Assembly: GCF_016863515.1 (NCBI RefSeq)
Contig: NZ_BOPA01000015.1
Coordinates: 1-64,000, forward strand
Reading direction: 5' to 3'
DNA length: 64,000 nucleotides
Origin: Micromonospora gifhornensis
Lineage (GTDB): Bacteria > Actinomycetota > Actinomycetes > Mycobacteriales > Micromonosporaceae
In this document: positions 38,967 to 50,550 of the stretch, in pieces
Numbering within the stretch: position 1 is the stretch's first letter
How the letters are laid out: each line of letters starts with the position of its first letter
Notes under the pieces: generated by a model
Told to the model about the DNA's origin: nothing
The model's database searches: none
The model's input: only the letters and a program-made list of their open reading frames with translations
Position numbers and translations under genes: made by a program

Positions 38967-40213
38967 CCAGCACCAAGCCCTCCTCGGTGCACAAGAGCGG
39001 GTCGGCCGAGAGTACGCCCGCCGACGCACTGCACGTCGGTAGCAGCGACCCGCGTACGCTGATCATGAACAATCTGCGGCAGAGCGGCATCTTCGTGGCG
39101 CTCGTCGTCATCGTCGCGCTCTTCGCCTTCCTCACCGACGGTCTCTCGCTGAGCCCCGGCAACATCACCAACATCGTCCTTCAGTACTCGTACATCCTGG
39201 TGCTCGCCATCGGCATGGTCATCGTGATCATCGGCGGGCACATCGACCTGTCGGTCGGCTCGGTGGTGGCGCTGACCGGCGCGGTCTCCGCCGTGGTCGT
39301 CATCCGGCAGGGGCAACCCTGGTGGCTCGGGGTGCTCGCGGCGGTGGCCGTCGGGCTCGCGGTCGGTGCGTGGCACGGCTTCTGGGTCGCGTACGTGGGC
39401 ATCCCGGCCTTCATCGTGACGCTCGCCGGGATGCTGCTGTTCCGTGGTCTGACACTGCGGGTGCTCGAGAACGTCTCGCTGTCGCCGTTCCCGGCGGAGT
39501 ACAACCAGATCGCGGCCGGCTTCCTCAACGGGCTGATCGGCGGCGACGGCTACGACGCCTTCACCCTGCTCATCGGTGGCATCGCGGTGGCCGGATACGT
39601 GGTGAGCTGCTTCCGCACCCGGGTGGCGCGGATCCGCTACCAGCAGCCGGTGGAGTCGTTCGCGTTGTTCGTCGCGCGAATGGTCCTGGTCGGCGCCGTG
39701 GTCATGTGGTTCGCCTGGCAGCTGGCCAACGCCCGGGGCCTGCCCATCGTGCTGATCATCCTGGCCGTGCTGGTGCTGGTCTACGGGCTGCTCACCCGGC
39801 GTACGGTGTTCGGTCGGCAGGTCTACGCGATCGGCGGCAACCTGCCGGCGGCGATGCTGTCGGGCGTGAAGGTCCGTACGGTCAACTTCTGGATCTTCGT
39901 CAACATGGGCTTCCTGTCCGCGGTGGCCGGCGTCATCTTCTCCTCCCGCTCCAACGGCGCGCAGCCGGCGGCTGGCAACATGTTCGAGCTGGACGCGATC
40001 GCCGCGGCGTTCATCGGCGGCGCGGCCGTCACCGGTGGCGTGGGCACCGTGGTCGGTGCCATGGTGGGTGGCCTCATCATGGCGGTGATGAGCAACGGCA
40101 TGCAGTTGATGGGCGTCGAGCAGTCGATGCAGTCGGTGGTGAAGGGACTGGTGCTGCTCGTAGCCGTCGCGTTCGACGTCTACAACAAGCGTCGCGCCGG
40201 GACGAGCCGTTGA
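38963..40213 (+). CDS. gguB: Multiple sugar ABC transporter permease, GguB-like
   Basis: About 416 residues from ATG 38963, in an ATGA overlap. Longer than RbsC permeases because of an insert between helices (FNGLIGG...[11 protein letters not shown]), a GguB/XylH trait. Conserved [24 protein letters not shown] and [20 protein letters not shown]. Confidence 0.92.
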
Positions 40214-40321
40214 CGGTTCGGTGTGGGTGGGTCGCCCGGCCCTCGCCTTGACGCCACGGCAGCTGTTGACCACACTGCCTCGCGTCAGGGTGTCCGCATC
40301 GACGCTGATGCCGGAGGATCG

Positions 40322-41503
40322 GTGGTCCAGGAGGAGATCCGTCGGCGCAACGCCAGCACACTGCTGCGCCATGTGCATCTGGACGGTCCGCTCTGCCGTG
40401 CCGACCTGGCCGCGCGGATGGGGCTCAACCGCAGCACCATCCGCGCGCTGACCACCGAGCTGGCCCGGGTCGGCCTGGTCGAGGAGGAGTCCCCGTCGGA
40501 CACCGGTCGTGCCGGCCGACCGTCCCTGCTGGTACGTCCCGCCTCCGACCGGATCTACGTACTCGCCTTCGACGTGGCGGTGGACCGGCTGGTCGCCGCC
40601 CGGGTCGGGCTGGGCGGCGTCATCCTGGACCGTCGTGAGGCGGTACGCCCCCGCGCCGGGCCCGACCTGCCGCAGGTGGTGGAGGTGCTGGCCCGCTTCG
40701 GTCGCCAGTTGCATCGCGCCGCGCCGCCGTCGGCCACCTGCGTGGGCGTGGGCGCGTCGTACTGCGGGATGATCCGCCCCGGCGACGGGATGGTGCGCTT
40801 CGGTCCCGACCTGGGCTGGGTCGACCAGGCATTCGGCGCCGAACTGGGTCGCCGGCTCGGGCTCGGCCTGCCGGTGCTGGTGGGCAACGAGGCGCACCTG
40901 GGCGCGCAGGCCGAACACCAGCGTGGCGCGGGCGTCGGCCTGCACAACCTCATCTACCTGCACGGGGACGTCGGGGTCGGCGGCGGGATCATCGTCGGTG
41001 GTCGGTTGCTGGGCGGCGACGGCGGCTACGGCTGCGAAGTCGGGCACATGGTGGTCAACCCGTACGACGGGCGGGCCTGTGGGTGCGGCTCGTACGGCTG
41101 CCTGGAGGCCGAGGTCGGCGAGCGCGCCCTGCTCGACGCCGCCGGTCGGCCCGCCGAACTGTTCGGCCGCGACGCGATCCGCGCGGTGACCGACGACGCC
41201 GACCGGGGAGATCCGGCGGCCCGCGAGGCGCTGCGGCGCGTCGGTGACTGGCTCGGCATCGGGGTGGCGAACCTGATCAATCTGTTCAATCCCGGGATGG
41301 TGGTGTTCGGCGGGATGCTGTGCGACCTGTACCCGGGCGCGGCCGACCAGGTCCGTGCCCGCATCGCCCGCAACGTCCTGCCGGTCGCCCGCGAACACGT
41401 CAAGCTGCGCATCGCCGCCCTCGGCGACGACGCCACCCTCACCGGCGCCGCCGAACTGGCCTTCACCCCCCTCCTCACCAACCCCCTGACCCCCCTCCCT
41501 TGA
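40322..41503 (+). CDS. ROK family transcriptional regulator
   Basis: About 393 residues from GTG 40322 (GGAGG four bases upstream); the in-frame stretch before it is leader. N-terminal winged helix (LCRADLAARMGLNRSTIRALTTELARVGLV) then a ROK domain with DVGVGGGIIVGGRLL, the EVGHMVVNP His motif and Cys cluster CGCGSYGC that holds zinc. Such XylR/NagC-type proteins sense sugars. Target operators are not evident. Confidence 0.9.
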   Translation: MVQEEIRRRNASTLLRHVHLDGPLCRADLAARMGLNRSTIRALTTELARVGLVEEESPSDTGRAGRPSLLVRPASDRIYVLAFDVAVDRLVAARVGLGGVILDRREAVRPRAGPDLPQVVEVLARFGRQLHRAAPPSATCVGVGASYCGMIRPGDGMVRFGPDLGWVDQAFGAELGRRLGLGLPVLVGNEAHLGAQAEHQRGAGVGLHNLIYLHGDVGVGGGIIVGGRLLGGDGGYGCEVGHMVVNPYDGRACGCGSYGCLEAEVGERALLDAAGRPAELFGRDAIRAVTDDADRGDPAAREALRRVGDWLGIGVANLINLFNPGMVVFGGMLCDLYPGAADQVRARIARNVLPVAREHVKLRIAALGDDATLTGAAELAFTPLLTNPLTPLP

Positions 41504-41564
41504 CCCCCCGCCCTCCCACTCCCCGCCCTCGCGCTCCCTCGCCCTCCGCGCCCGCCCCGCTCTA

Positions 41565-41646
41565 CCCCGTCGATCTTGCACTTCTGGTCGCCCATATGCC
41601 TGGATCGACAGCTTTCGTCGAGGCGGAAAGTGCAAGATCGACGGGG
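41565..41646. repeat. Long perfect inverted repeat between convergent genes
   Basis: 19-base perfect arms (CCCCGTCGATCTTGCACTT and its complement; 41565-41583, 41628-41646) flank a 44-base non-palindromic loop. Too long a loop for a standard terminator. I recall similar GTCGATCTTGCACTT pairs as common dispersed elements of Micromonospora-type genomes, which I cannot verify here. Confidence 0.8.
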
Positions 41647-41749
41647 CGGGTAGGCGGGGCGGCGGGGCGGGGTGGGCGTGAGGGCGTGGGGTGTGGAGGG
41701 GCGGGGCGAGGGAGGGAGGGAGGCGAGGGAGGGGACGGGGGTGGGGCTG

Positions 41750-43402
41750 TTAGGTGCGGGTCCAGCGTTGGTTGGGGGCGGTGTGGCAGGTCCAGACGAT
41801 CACGGGGGTGCCGTTGGCGGTGCCGTTGTTGTTGACGTCCAGGCAGAGGTTGGGGGAGCGGACGTTGCTGATGGTGCCGTTGCTGTTGAACGTCCACTGT
41901 TGGTTGGTGCCACCGTTGCAGTCCCAGATCTGTACGGGGGTGCCGGTGGTGGCGGTCGGGGAGATGTCCAGGCACTTGCCGAGCACCTGAAGCGCCTGAC
42001 CGTTCTGAGTGAAGCTCTGGTTGCTGGCGGTGTGGCAGTCCCAGATCAGCGTGGCGGTGCCGTTGGCGGTGCCGCTGTTGTTGACGTCCAGGCAGCGGCC
42101 GGACGATTCGCTGCGCAGCCGGAAGGTGGGCGGCGGGGGCGGGGGAGTGGTGGTGCCGCCACCGCTGACCCGGTAGACCACGGTGCCGTGCGCCGGCACG
42201 CTGGCCGAGATCGTTCCGGTGCTCGTCGAGGTGGTGTTGGTCCAGGCGTCGCGCAGGGTGAACGAGTTGCCGGACTTGCCGATCGCCGCCGCCGTGGTGG
42301 AGACGGTGGTGGTGGAGTTGCCCTGGTTGAACAGGGCGACCGCGACGTCGCCGTTGGCCAGCCGCTTGGCCAGCACCCGGCGGATGCCGTCGTTGGAGAC
42401 CTGCACTGCCTGCAGCGCCAGGGAATCCTGGTTGATGGCGACGAGGTTCTGGTTGCGCAGGATGTCAAGCGTGGCGGCGTTGGCGTTACGGATGTCGTTG
42501 CCGGCGATCAGCGGCGCCGCCATGATCGCCCAGAGGGCGAAGTGGCTGCGCATCTCGGTGTCGGTCATGCCGCCGTTGCCGACCACGAGCATGTCCGGGT
42601 CGTTGAACGAGCCCGGTGAGGCGTACGAGGCGATGGGCACGTTGACGTTGACGATGTTCTGGATGCCCATCGGGTAGCCGTTGGTCTGACCGGTGTTCCA
42701 CGCGTTGGTGATGTCCTCGGTGGTCCGCCACATGTTGGCGATGTCGCCCCAGTTGCGCTGGGGGCCGGTCTTCTCGTGGATGCTGTTCGGGTTGATGCTG
42801 TAGACGATGGGCCGACCGGTGGCCGCGAGGGCGTCGCGCATCAGCGAGAACCCGGCGATCTGGTCGTTGATGGTGCCCCACGGTGAGCACCAGTCGTACT
42901 TGAGGAAGTCCACGCCCCAGGCGGCGAACTGCCGGGCGTCCTGGTATTCGTGTCCGAGGCTGCCGGTGGAACCGGGCCAGGCGCCGAAGTACTGGGCGCA
43001 GGTCTTCTCCCGGGGCACCTGGTAGAGGCCGAAGAGCAGACCTCGGGAGTGCAGGTAGTCGCCGAGGGCCTTCATGCCGCTGGGGAAGCGACCGGCGTGG
43101 GCCTGGAGGTTGCCCTGCGCGTCGCGGTTCGGGTCGAACCAGCAGTCGTCGACGACGACGTACTTGTAGCCGAGGTCGCGCATGCCGGTGTTGACGATCG
43201 CGTCGGCCATCTGCCGGATCAGCGTCTCGTTGATGTTGCAGCCGAAGGTGTTCCAGGTGTTCCACCCCATCGGTGGGGTGCGGGCCACGCCGTTGTTCAG
43301 CGCCTGTGCGGGTTTCGGTGAGTGGAGTCCGTCGACGATGACCGTGGTGAGCGTCAGTACCAGAACGCTCAGGACGGCCAACCATCGTGGTCGTGCACGC
43401 AT
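41750..43402 (-). CDS. Secreted GH27 glycosidase with CBM13, alpha-galactosidase or beta-L-arabinopyranosidase
   Basis: About 550 residues from ATG 43402 (GAGGAGG site). Sec signal ending PAQA. GH27 catalytic domain: PPMGWNTWNTFGCN, YVVVDDCWF, nucleophile D170 in FLKYDWC and acid/base Asp in FNDPDMLVVGNGGMT (268-270). An Ig-like C-domain follows, then a Pro linker and CBM13 (about 430-550) with three SGRCLDVNNSGTANGT-type repeats. GH27 includes alpha-galactosidases and an actinobacterial beta-L-arabinopyranosidase; the arabinose setting favours the latter without proving it. Confidence 0.9.
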   Translation of the reverse strand: MRARPRWLAVLSVLVLTLTTVIVDGLHSPKPAQALNNGVARTPPMGWNTWNTFGCNINETLIRQMADAIVNTGMRDLGYKYVVVDDCWFDPNRDAQGNLQAHAGRFPSGMKALGDYLHSRGLLFGLYQVPREKTCAQYFGAWPGSTGSLGHEYQDARQFAAWGVDFLKYDWCSPWGTINDQIAGFSLMRDALAATGRPIVYSINPNSIHEKTGPQRNWGDIANMWRTTEDITNAWNTGQTNGYPMGIQNIVNVNVPIASYASPGSFNDPDMLVVGNGGMTDTEMRSHFALWAIMAAPLIAGNDIRNANAATLDILRNQNLVAINQDSLALQAVQVSNDGIRRVLAKRLANGDVAVALFNQGNSTTTVSTTAAAIGKSGNSFTLRDAWTNTTSTSTGTISASVPAHGTVVYRVSGGGTTTPPPPPPTFRLRSESSGRCLDVNNSGTANGTATLIWDCHTASNQSFTQNGQALQVLGKCLDISPTATTGTPVQIWDCNGGTNQQWTFNSNGTISNVRSPNLCLDVNNNGTANGTPVIVWTCHTAPNQRWTRT

Positions 43403-43665
43403 TCGATCCTCCTCGGGACAGGGACGGTGAGTGGTAGTCATCGATGACCGACCGGTGAGTTGTCGGGCAGCCCAGGTGGTTCGTCGAGCGGGCGCGGGCA
43501 GCGTCGTCTGCTCGCGGTCAGATGGACGGAGTACCGCCGGCCGTGGCAGGGACGCCGTCGCCCACGGCCCGCCCGAGGATCGCGTCGGCCGTCACGTGGT
43601 CGCGTTACGACGTGGGCGGTGTGACGGTGGCGGTTCTCCCGGACACGGGCGCTCCGATGTCAGGG

Positions 43666-43694
43666 ATGTTATCGCTGCCATCTGGTTCTGTAAA
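43666..43694 (-). promoter_or_regulatory. GH27 promoter with LacI operator
   Basis: Leftward: TTTACA (43694-43689), 17 bases, TAACAT (43671-43666). Operator TGTTATCGCTGCCA (43667-43680) overlaps the -10 and agrees with the consensus at 12 of 14 positions. It implies a 5' leader of about 255 bases. Confidence 0.65.
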
Positions 43695-44212
43695 TCGGCG
43701 TCGATGGATGCCAAGCGGACTTCTCGACCTGATCGGGAGCAGTTGCCCAGTCCTGCTGGTGCTGATTTCGCACGTGGAAACGATTCAGTTGGCGATCGGC
43801 TCCAGTACGGCCTCGCGTCGGCACGGATGTCGACGAGGGCGGTGGAGTCGCCCCTGTGGAATCGACGGATGTTAACGCTCATGTGTCGAATCGAGGCGCC
43901 TTCGCGGGTGGCCCGGAGGCCTTTGTGGATGGCATCGGTCGATCACCCGGCAAGCCCGGGCCGACGGCTGTAGTCGTTACAGTGGCCGGCGGGCTCCGGT
44001 GCTGACGCGGCCGCTGCGGGCGGAGCCGCCGGAGCGGTCGCGGGCAGCCGACGGCCGTGCGTCGCCCGCGCCGACCGGGTGCGACATCGGATACCGCTTG
44101 CGCATCCCGGCATCTGGCGCAGGATGGGCCGGGTATGCGGTGTCGCGCCGATCGTTGCGGGTGGTCGGGCGGGTCGCCGCACTCCGTTACGGAGCTGTTG
44201 CCGGCCGGTGTC
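43695..44212. other. Divergent non-coding region between GH27 and araB with a further operator
   Basis: No coding frame is convincing. TGTTAACGCTCATG (43870-43883) is close to the reverse complement of the araB operator and sits about midway, suitable for a looping auxiliary site. Confidence 0.55.
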
Positions 44213-44242
44213 TTGACGACGCCGGATGTGAGCGTTAACACT
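44213..44242 (+). promoter_or_regulatory. araB promoter with LacI operator
   Basis: TTGACG (44213-44218), 17 bases, TAACAC (44236-44241). Operator TGTGAGCGTTAACA (44227-44240) covers the -10. One base off the layout of 36113. Confidence 0.8.
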
Positions 44243-44269
44243 GAGGTCCGTCATCGGCCGGAGGTGAGC

Positions 44270-45955
44270 ATGAGCGGTGTGGGCGAAGTCGGCGACCGGT
44301 ATGTCGTCGGAGTCGACTACGGGACCCTGTCCGGGCGGGCCCTGGTGGTCCGCGTACGCGACGGTGCCGAACTGGGTACGGCGGTGCACGAGTACCGCAA
44401 CGCCGTCATCGAGTCCGCACTGCCCGACGGCGGCCCGTCCCTGCCACCGGACTGGGCGTTGCAGGACCCGCAGGACTACCGCGACGTGCTGCGTCACGCC
44501 GTGCCGGCGGCCGTCGCCGCCGCCGGAGTGGACCCGCGTGACGTCGTCGGCATCGGCATCGACTTCACCGCCTGCACGATCCTGCCGACGCTCGCCGACG
44601 GCACTCCACTGTGCGAGGTGCCGGAGCTGCGGCAGCGGCCGCACGCCTGGGTGAAGCTCTGGAAGCACCACGCGGCCCAGCCGCACGCCGACCGGATCAA
44701 CGCCCTTGCCCACGAACGCGGCGAGCCGTGGATCGGCCGCTACGGCGGCAAGATCTCCGCCGAGTGGCAGTTCGCCAAGGGGCTGCAACTGCTGGAGGAG
44801 GACCCGGAGGTCTACCAGCGGGCCGACCGGTTCATCGAGGCCGCCGACTGGATCGTCTGGCAGTTGTGCGGCGTCGAGACCCGCAACGTCTGCACGGCCG
44901 GTTACAAGGGCATCATGCAGGACGGCAAGTACCCGTCGACGGATTACCTGACCGCCCTCAACCCCGACTTCGGCGACTTCGTGACCAAGCTCGACGGTCC
45001 GCTGCTGCCGCTGGCCGACAAGGCCGGCGAGCTGACCGCGCAGGCCGCCGCCTGGACCGGCCTGCCGCAGGGCATCGCGGTGGCCGTCGGCAACGTCGAC
45101 GCGCACGTCACCGCCGCCTCCGCGCAGGCCCTCGCACCGGGCCGACTTGTCGCGATCATGGGCACCTCCACCTGCCACGTGGTCAATGGCGCCCAGCCGG
45201 CCGAGGTGGCCGGGATGTGCGGCGTCGTCGAGGGCGGCATCAGCGCCGGGGCCTGGGGCTACGAGGCCGGTCAGAGCGGGGTCGGCGACATCTTCGGCTG
45301 GTTCGTCAAGCACGCCGCCCCGGCGGAGGTGGCCTCGCACGAGCGGCTCACCGAGCTCGCCGCCGCCCAGCCGGTCGGCGCCCACGGTCTGGTCGCGCTG
45401 GACTGGTGGAACGGCAACCGGTCGTTGCTTGTCAACCACGACCTCAGTGGAATGATCGTCGGCCTGACCCTGGCCACCCGTCCGGAGGACGTCTACCGGG
45501 CGTTGCTGGAGGCGACGGCGTACGGCACCCGCATGATCATCGAGGCGTTCGTCGAGGCGGGAGTGCCGGTCAACGACCTGGTGATCGCCGGCGGGCTCAC
45601 CTCGAACAAGCTGCTGATGCAGATCTACGCCGACGTCACCAACCGGCCGTTGAGCATCATCGGCTCGGCGCAGGGCCCGGCGCTCGGCTCGGCCATCCAC
45701 GCCGCGGTGGCCGCCGGCGAGTACTCCTCGATCCACGAGGCGTCGCAGGCGATGGGCCGGATCAGCGAGGCGGTCTACCGCCCCGATCCGGACCGGGTAC
45801 GCGCCTACGACGCGCTCTACGCCGAGTACCGCACGCTGCACGACCACTTCGGTCGCGGCGCCAACGACGTGATGCTGCGCCTGCGGGCGATCCGGAACGC
45901 GGCCGCGGGATCGGGCGCGTCGACGAACGAGACCGCGTTGGAGGAGGTGGCATGA
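44270..45955 (+). CDS. araB: Ribulokinase AraB
   Basis: About 561 residues from ATG 44270 (GGAGG five bases upstream). FGGY kinase: DRYVVGVDYGTLSGRALVV phosphate-binding start, GIGIDFTACTILP, W-KHHAAQPHA, MGTSTCHVVNG and the late IAGGLTSNKLLMQIYADV. The length and TGTLSGRA pattern match ribulokinase. Phosphorylates L-ribulose in arabinose catabolism. Confidence 0.95.
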   Translation: MSGVGEVGDRYVVGVDYGTLSGRALVVRVRDGAELGTAVHEYRNAVIESALPDGGPSLPPDWALQDPQDYRDVLRHAVPAAVAAAGVDPRDVVGIGIDFTACTILPTLADGTPLCEVPELRQRPHAWVKLWKHHAAQPHADRINALAHERGEPWIGRYGGKISAEWQFAKGLQLLEEDPEVYQRADRFIEAADWIVWQLCGVETRNVCTAGYKGIMQDGKYPSTDYLTALNPDFGDFVTKLDGPLLPLADKAGELTAQAAAWTGLPQGIAVAVGNVDAHVTAASAQALAPGRLVAIMGTSTCHVVNGAQPAEVAGMCGVVEGGISAGAWGYEAGQSGVGDIFGWFVKHAAPAEVASHERLTELAAAQPVGAHGLVALDWWNGNRSLLVNHDLSGMIVGLTLATRPEDVYRALLEATAYGTRMIIEAFVEAGVPVNDLVIAGGLTSNKLLMQIYADVTNRPLSIIGSAQGPALGSAIHAAVAAGEYSSIHEASQAMGRISEAVYRPDPDRVRAYDALYAEYRTLHDHFGRGANDVMLRLRAIRNAAAGSGASTNETALEEVA

Positions 45956-46623
45956 TCGAGCGTGAGTTGCGCGAGACCGTCGCTCGGCTGCACGGCGAAC
46001 TGACCCGCTACGGACTGGTGGCCTGGACGGCTGGCAACGTCTCCGCGCGGGTACCCGGCCGGGATCTGATGATCATCAAGCCGAGTGGTGTCGACTACGA
46101 CGACCTGTCCGCCGACAACATGGTGCTCTGCGACCTCGACGGCGTACCGGTCGAGGGCGACCTGTCGCCGTCGAGTGACACCGCCGCGCACGCCTACGTC
46201 TACCGGGCCATGCCCGAGGTCGGCGGCGTGGTGCACACCCACAGCACGTACGCGACCGCCTGGGCGGCCCGCGGCGAGTCGATCCCCTGCTGGCTGACCG
46301 CCCAGGCCGACGAGTTCGGCGGGGAGATCCCGGTGGGTCCGTTCGCGCTGATCGGCGGGGACGACATCGGCAAGGGGATCGTCAGCACGCTGACCGGGCA
46401 CCGCTCGCCGGCCGTACTGATGCGCAACCACGGCGTCTTCACCATCGGGCGTACCGCCCGGGCCGCGGTCAAGGCCGCGGTGATGTGCGAGGACGTCGCC
46501 CGGACCGCGCACCTGGCACGGGCGCTCGGGCAGCCGGTGCCGATGGCGCAGGCGGACATCGACGCCCTCTACGACCGCTACCAGAACGTCTACGGCCAAC
46601 GTCCCGCGCCGGCGACCACCTGA
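45952..46623 (+). CDS. araD: L-ribulose-5-phosphate 4-epimerase AraD
   Basis: 223 residues, class II aldolase/adducin fold. GNVSARVPGRDLMIIKPSGVDYDDL, SSDTAAHAYVYRAMPEVGGVVHTHSTYATAWAA (zinc His-x-His) and MRNHGVFTIG are the family signature. Converts L-ribulose-5-P to D-xylulose-5-P. ATGA overlap with araB. Confidence 0.95.
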   Translation: MIERELRETVARLHGELTRYGLVAWTAGNVSARVPGRDLMIIKPSGVDYDDLSADNMVLCDLDGVPVEGDLSPSSDTAAHAYVYRAMPEVGGVVHTHSTYATAWAARGESIPCWLTAQADEFGGEIPVGPFALIGGDDIGKGIVSTLTGHRSPAVLMRNHGVFTIGRTARAAVKAAVMCEDVARTAHLARALGQPVPMAQADIDALYDRYQNVYGQRPAPATT

Positions 46624-46752
46624 CCCCGGATGCGACCCGACCGGGCCGCGACCGACCTCGTACCACCTTGCACAGGATCCACACCACCAGTACGCCACGA
46701 CGCCGGTCTCGGCCGACGGCGTGGAACCCGCACCCCCACCCGAGGAGATCCG

Positions 46753-47760
46753 ATGAGAAACATGCGAATGTCCCTCGCGCCTCGGCGCGCCGTCGCGGCG
46801 CTCGCCGCCGTGCTTCTGGCCGGCGGTATGGCAGCCTGCGGCAACAGTGACACCGGAACCGACGGCGGAGGAGCCGGCGACGACAAGATCGTCATGGGCT
46901 TCTCCCAGGTCGGCGCGGAGAGCGGCTGGCGGACGGCCAACACCAACTCCATCAAGGAGGCGGCTGCCGAGGCGGGCATCGAGCTGAAGTTCGACGACGC
47001 CCAGCAGAAGCAGGAGAACCAGATCAAGGCCATCCGCAACTACATCCAGCAGAAGGTCGACGTGATCGCCTTCTCGCCGGTCGTGGAGTCGGGCTGGGAC
47101 ACCGTGCTCAAGGAGGCCAAGGACGCCGGCATCCCGGTCATCCTGACCGACCGCGCGGTGGACTCGGCCGACAAGTCGCTGTACAAGACCTTCCTCGGCT
47201 CGGACTTCGTCAAGGAAGGCCGGCTGTCCGGCGAGTGGCTGGTCGAGAACTCCAAGGACGCGACCGGCGACGTGAACATCGTCGAGCTGCAGGGCACCAC
47301 CGGCTCGGCCCCGGCCAACGACCGGAAGAAGGGCTTCGCCGAGGCGATCGCCGCCGACCCCAAGCTGAAGGTCATCGCCTCGCAGTCGGGTGACTTCACC
47401 CGCGCCGGTGGCAAGCAGGTCATGGAGCAGTTCCTCAAGGCCCACCCGAAGATCGACGTGCTCTTCGCGCACAACGACGACATGGGTCTGGGTGCGCTCG
47501 AGGCGATCACCGCGGCGGGCAAGGAGCCCGGCAAGGACATCACCATCATCACCATCGACGCGGTCAAGGACGGCATGCAGGCCCTGGCCGACGGCAAGTT
47601 CAACTTCATCGCGGAGTGCAGCCCGCTGCTCGGCCCACAGCTGATGGACCTGGCCAAGAAGATCCACGCGGGTGAAGAGGTGCCGCCGCGGATCGAGACC
47701 GAGGAGACCACCTTCACCCAGGAGCAGGCCAAGGAGGCTCTGCCCAACCGCAAGTACTGA
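46753..47760 (+). CDS. Sugar-binding lipoprotein, YtfQ-like (arabinose/galactofuranose type)
   Basis: 335 residues from ATG 46753. Lipobox MAAC. YtfQ-like: IVMGFSQVGAESGWRTANTNSIKEAAAEAG, AIRNYIQQKVDVIAFSPVVESGWDTVLKEAK, TDRAVD, FAHNDDMGLGALEAI. The FSQVG-ESGWR motif typifies binding proteins for furanose forms of galactose and arabinose. Lies between araD and araA. Confidence 0.92.
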   Translation: MRNMRMSLAPRRAVAALAAVLLAGGMAACGNSDTGTDGGGAGDDKIVMGFSQVGAESGWRTANTNSIKEAAAEAGIELKFDDAQQKQENQIKAIRNYIQQKVDVIAFSPVVESGWDTVLKEAKDAGIPVILTDRAVDSADKSLYKTFLGSDFVKEGRLSGEWLVENSKDATGDVNIVELQGTTGSAPANDRKKGFAEAIAADPKLKVIASQSGDFTRAGGKQVMEQFLKAHPKIDVLFAHNDDMGLGALEAITAAGKEPGKDITIITIDAVKDGMQALADGKFNFIAECSPLLGPQLMDLAKKIHAGEEVPPRIETEETTFTQEQAKEALPNRKY

Positions 47761-47769
47761 TCGATGCCC

Positions 47770-47892
47770 GGGGTCGCCACAGTGAGCGTGGCGGCCCCGC
47801 CGCGTCGCCCACTTCCCCGACGGACCGGGCGGCCCGACACCTCCGGTGCCCACGTCCGCCCGATCGACCCTGAGGGTCGGTCGGGCGGACGT
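47770..47892 (+). terminator. Two hairpins after binding-protein gene
   Basis: First: 47770-47798 (11-base stem GGGGTCGCCAC with one G-T pair). Second: 47852-47892 (19-base arms ACGTCCGCCCGATCGACCC, one mismatch, 3-base loop). They fill the 187-base gap before the ATPase gene. Confidence 0.75.
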
Positions 47893-47947
47893 CACGGGAC
47901 GGCCGTAGCCCCCGAACAGAATCGAACCCAGAAGAAGGCCTGATGGG

Positions 47948-49485
<1,538 letters not shown>

Positions 49486-49489
<4 letters not shown>

Positions 49490-50550
49490 ACGAGCGTCTC
49501 AGGTCGATGGCGAGCCACCGGCTGTTCTGGCCGGTGGCGGTCCTCGTGGTGATGCTGGCGGTGAACACGATCTACCGGCCCGGCTTCCTGGCCGTCGAGG
49601 TGAACAACGGGCACCTCTACGGCACCCCGATCGACATCCTCCGGTTGAGTGCCCCGCTGATCCTGGTCGGGCTGGGCATGACCCTGGTCATCTCCACCGG
49701 CGGTATCGACCTGTCGGTCGGCTCGATCTGCGCCATCAGCGGCGCCATCGCCTGTCTGCACATCAGTCAGGCACCGGACCAGAACAGCCTGGTCACCGTC
49801 TTCACCGCGCTCGCCATGGCGCTCGGCGCCGCACTCGTGCTCGGCGCGTGGAACGGTGTGCTCGTCTCCGTGATCGGCATCCAGCCGATCATCGCGACGC
49901 TGATCCTCATGGTGGCGGGCCGGGGCCTGGCCCAGCTGGTCACCGAGGGGCAGATCATCACCATCAACTCGGGGCCGTACCGGGCGCTCGGGCTGGGGCA
50001 CCTGCTGACCCTGCCGCTGGCGATCTTCATCGCGCTGGGCGCGGCCCTGCTCATCGCGGCGCTGACCCGCCGTACCGCCCTGGGCATGATCATCGAGTCG
50101 GTGGGTGGCAACCGGGAGGCCAGCCGGCTGGCCGGCATCCGGTCAGCCCGGATGGTCTTCCTCGTCTACGTGGTCAGCGCGGCATGTGCGGCCGTCGCCG
50201 GCTTCATGATGACCGCCAACGTCTCCAGCGCCGACGGCAACAACGCCGGTCTCTGGGTCGAGCTGGACGCGATCCTCGCGGTCGTCATCGGCGGCACGTC
50301 GCTGGCCGGTGGCCGGTTCTACCTCAGCGGCACCATCCTCGGCGCGCTGATCATCCAGACCCTCACCACGACGGTGTACGCCATGAACATCTCCCCCCAG
50401 ACGGCCCTGCTGTTCAAGGCGGTGGTCGTCATCGCGGTCTGCCTCATCCAGGCACCGGAGTTCCGGGCCAAGCTCGGTCGGCGCAGGCGCGGTGGACCGC
50501 CCTCTCCGTCCTCGGCCCCGCAGCCGCAGAAGGAAGAGGTGACGGCGTGA
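49486..50550 (+). CDS. Sugar ABC transporter permease, YtfT-like
   Basis: 354 residues, GTG start. BPD_transp_2 permease with GMTLVISTGGIDLSVGSICAISGA, MIIESVGGNREASRLAGIRSARM and GGTSLAGGRFYLSGTILGALI. The C-terminus has an Arg/Pro-rich tail. Forms a heterodimer with the next gene product. Confidence 0.92.

Noticed and set aside
43431..43973. 180-codon plus-strand frame in the araB upstream region
   Set aside because: No domain, no ribosome site, and it runs across the GH27 promoter and operators.
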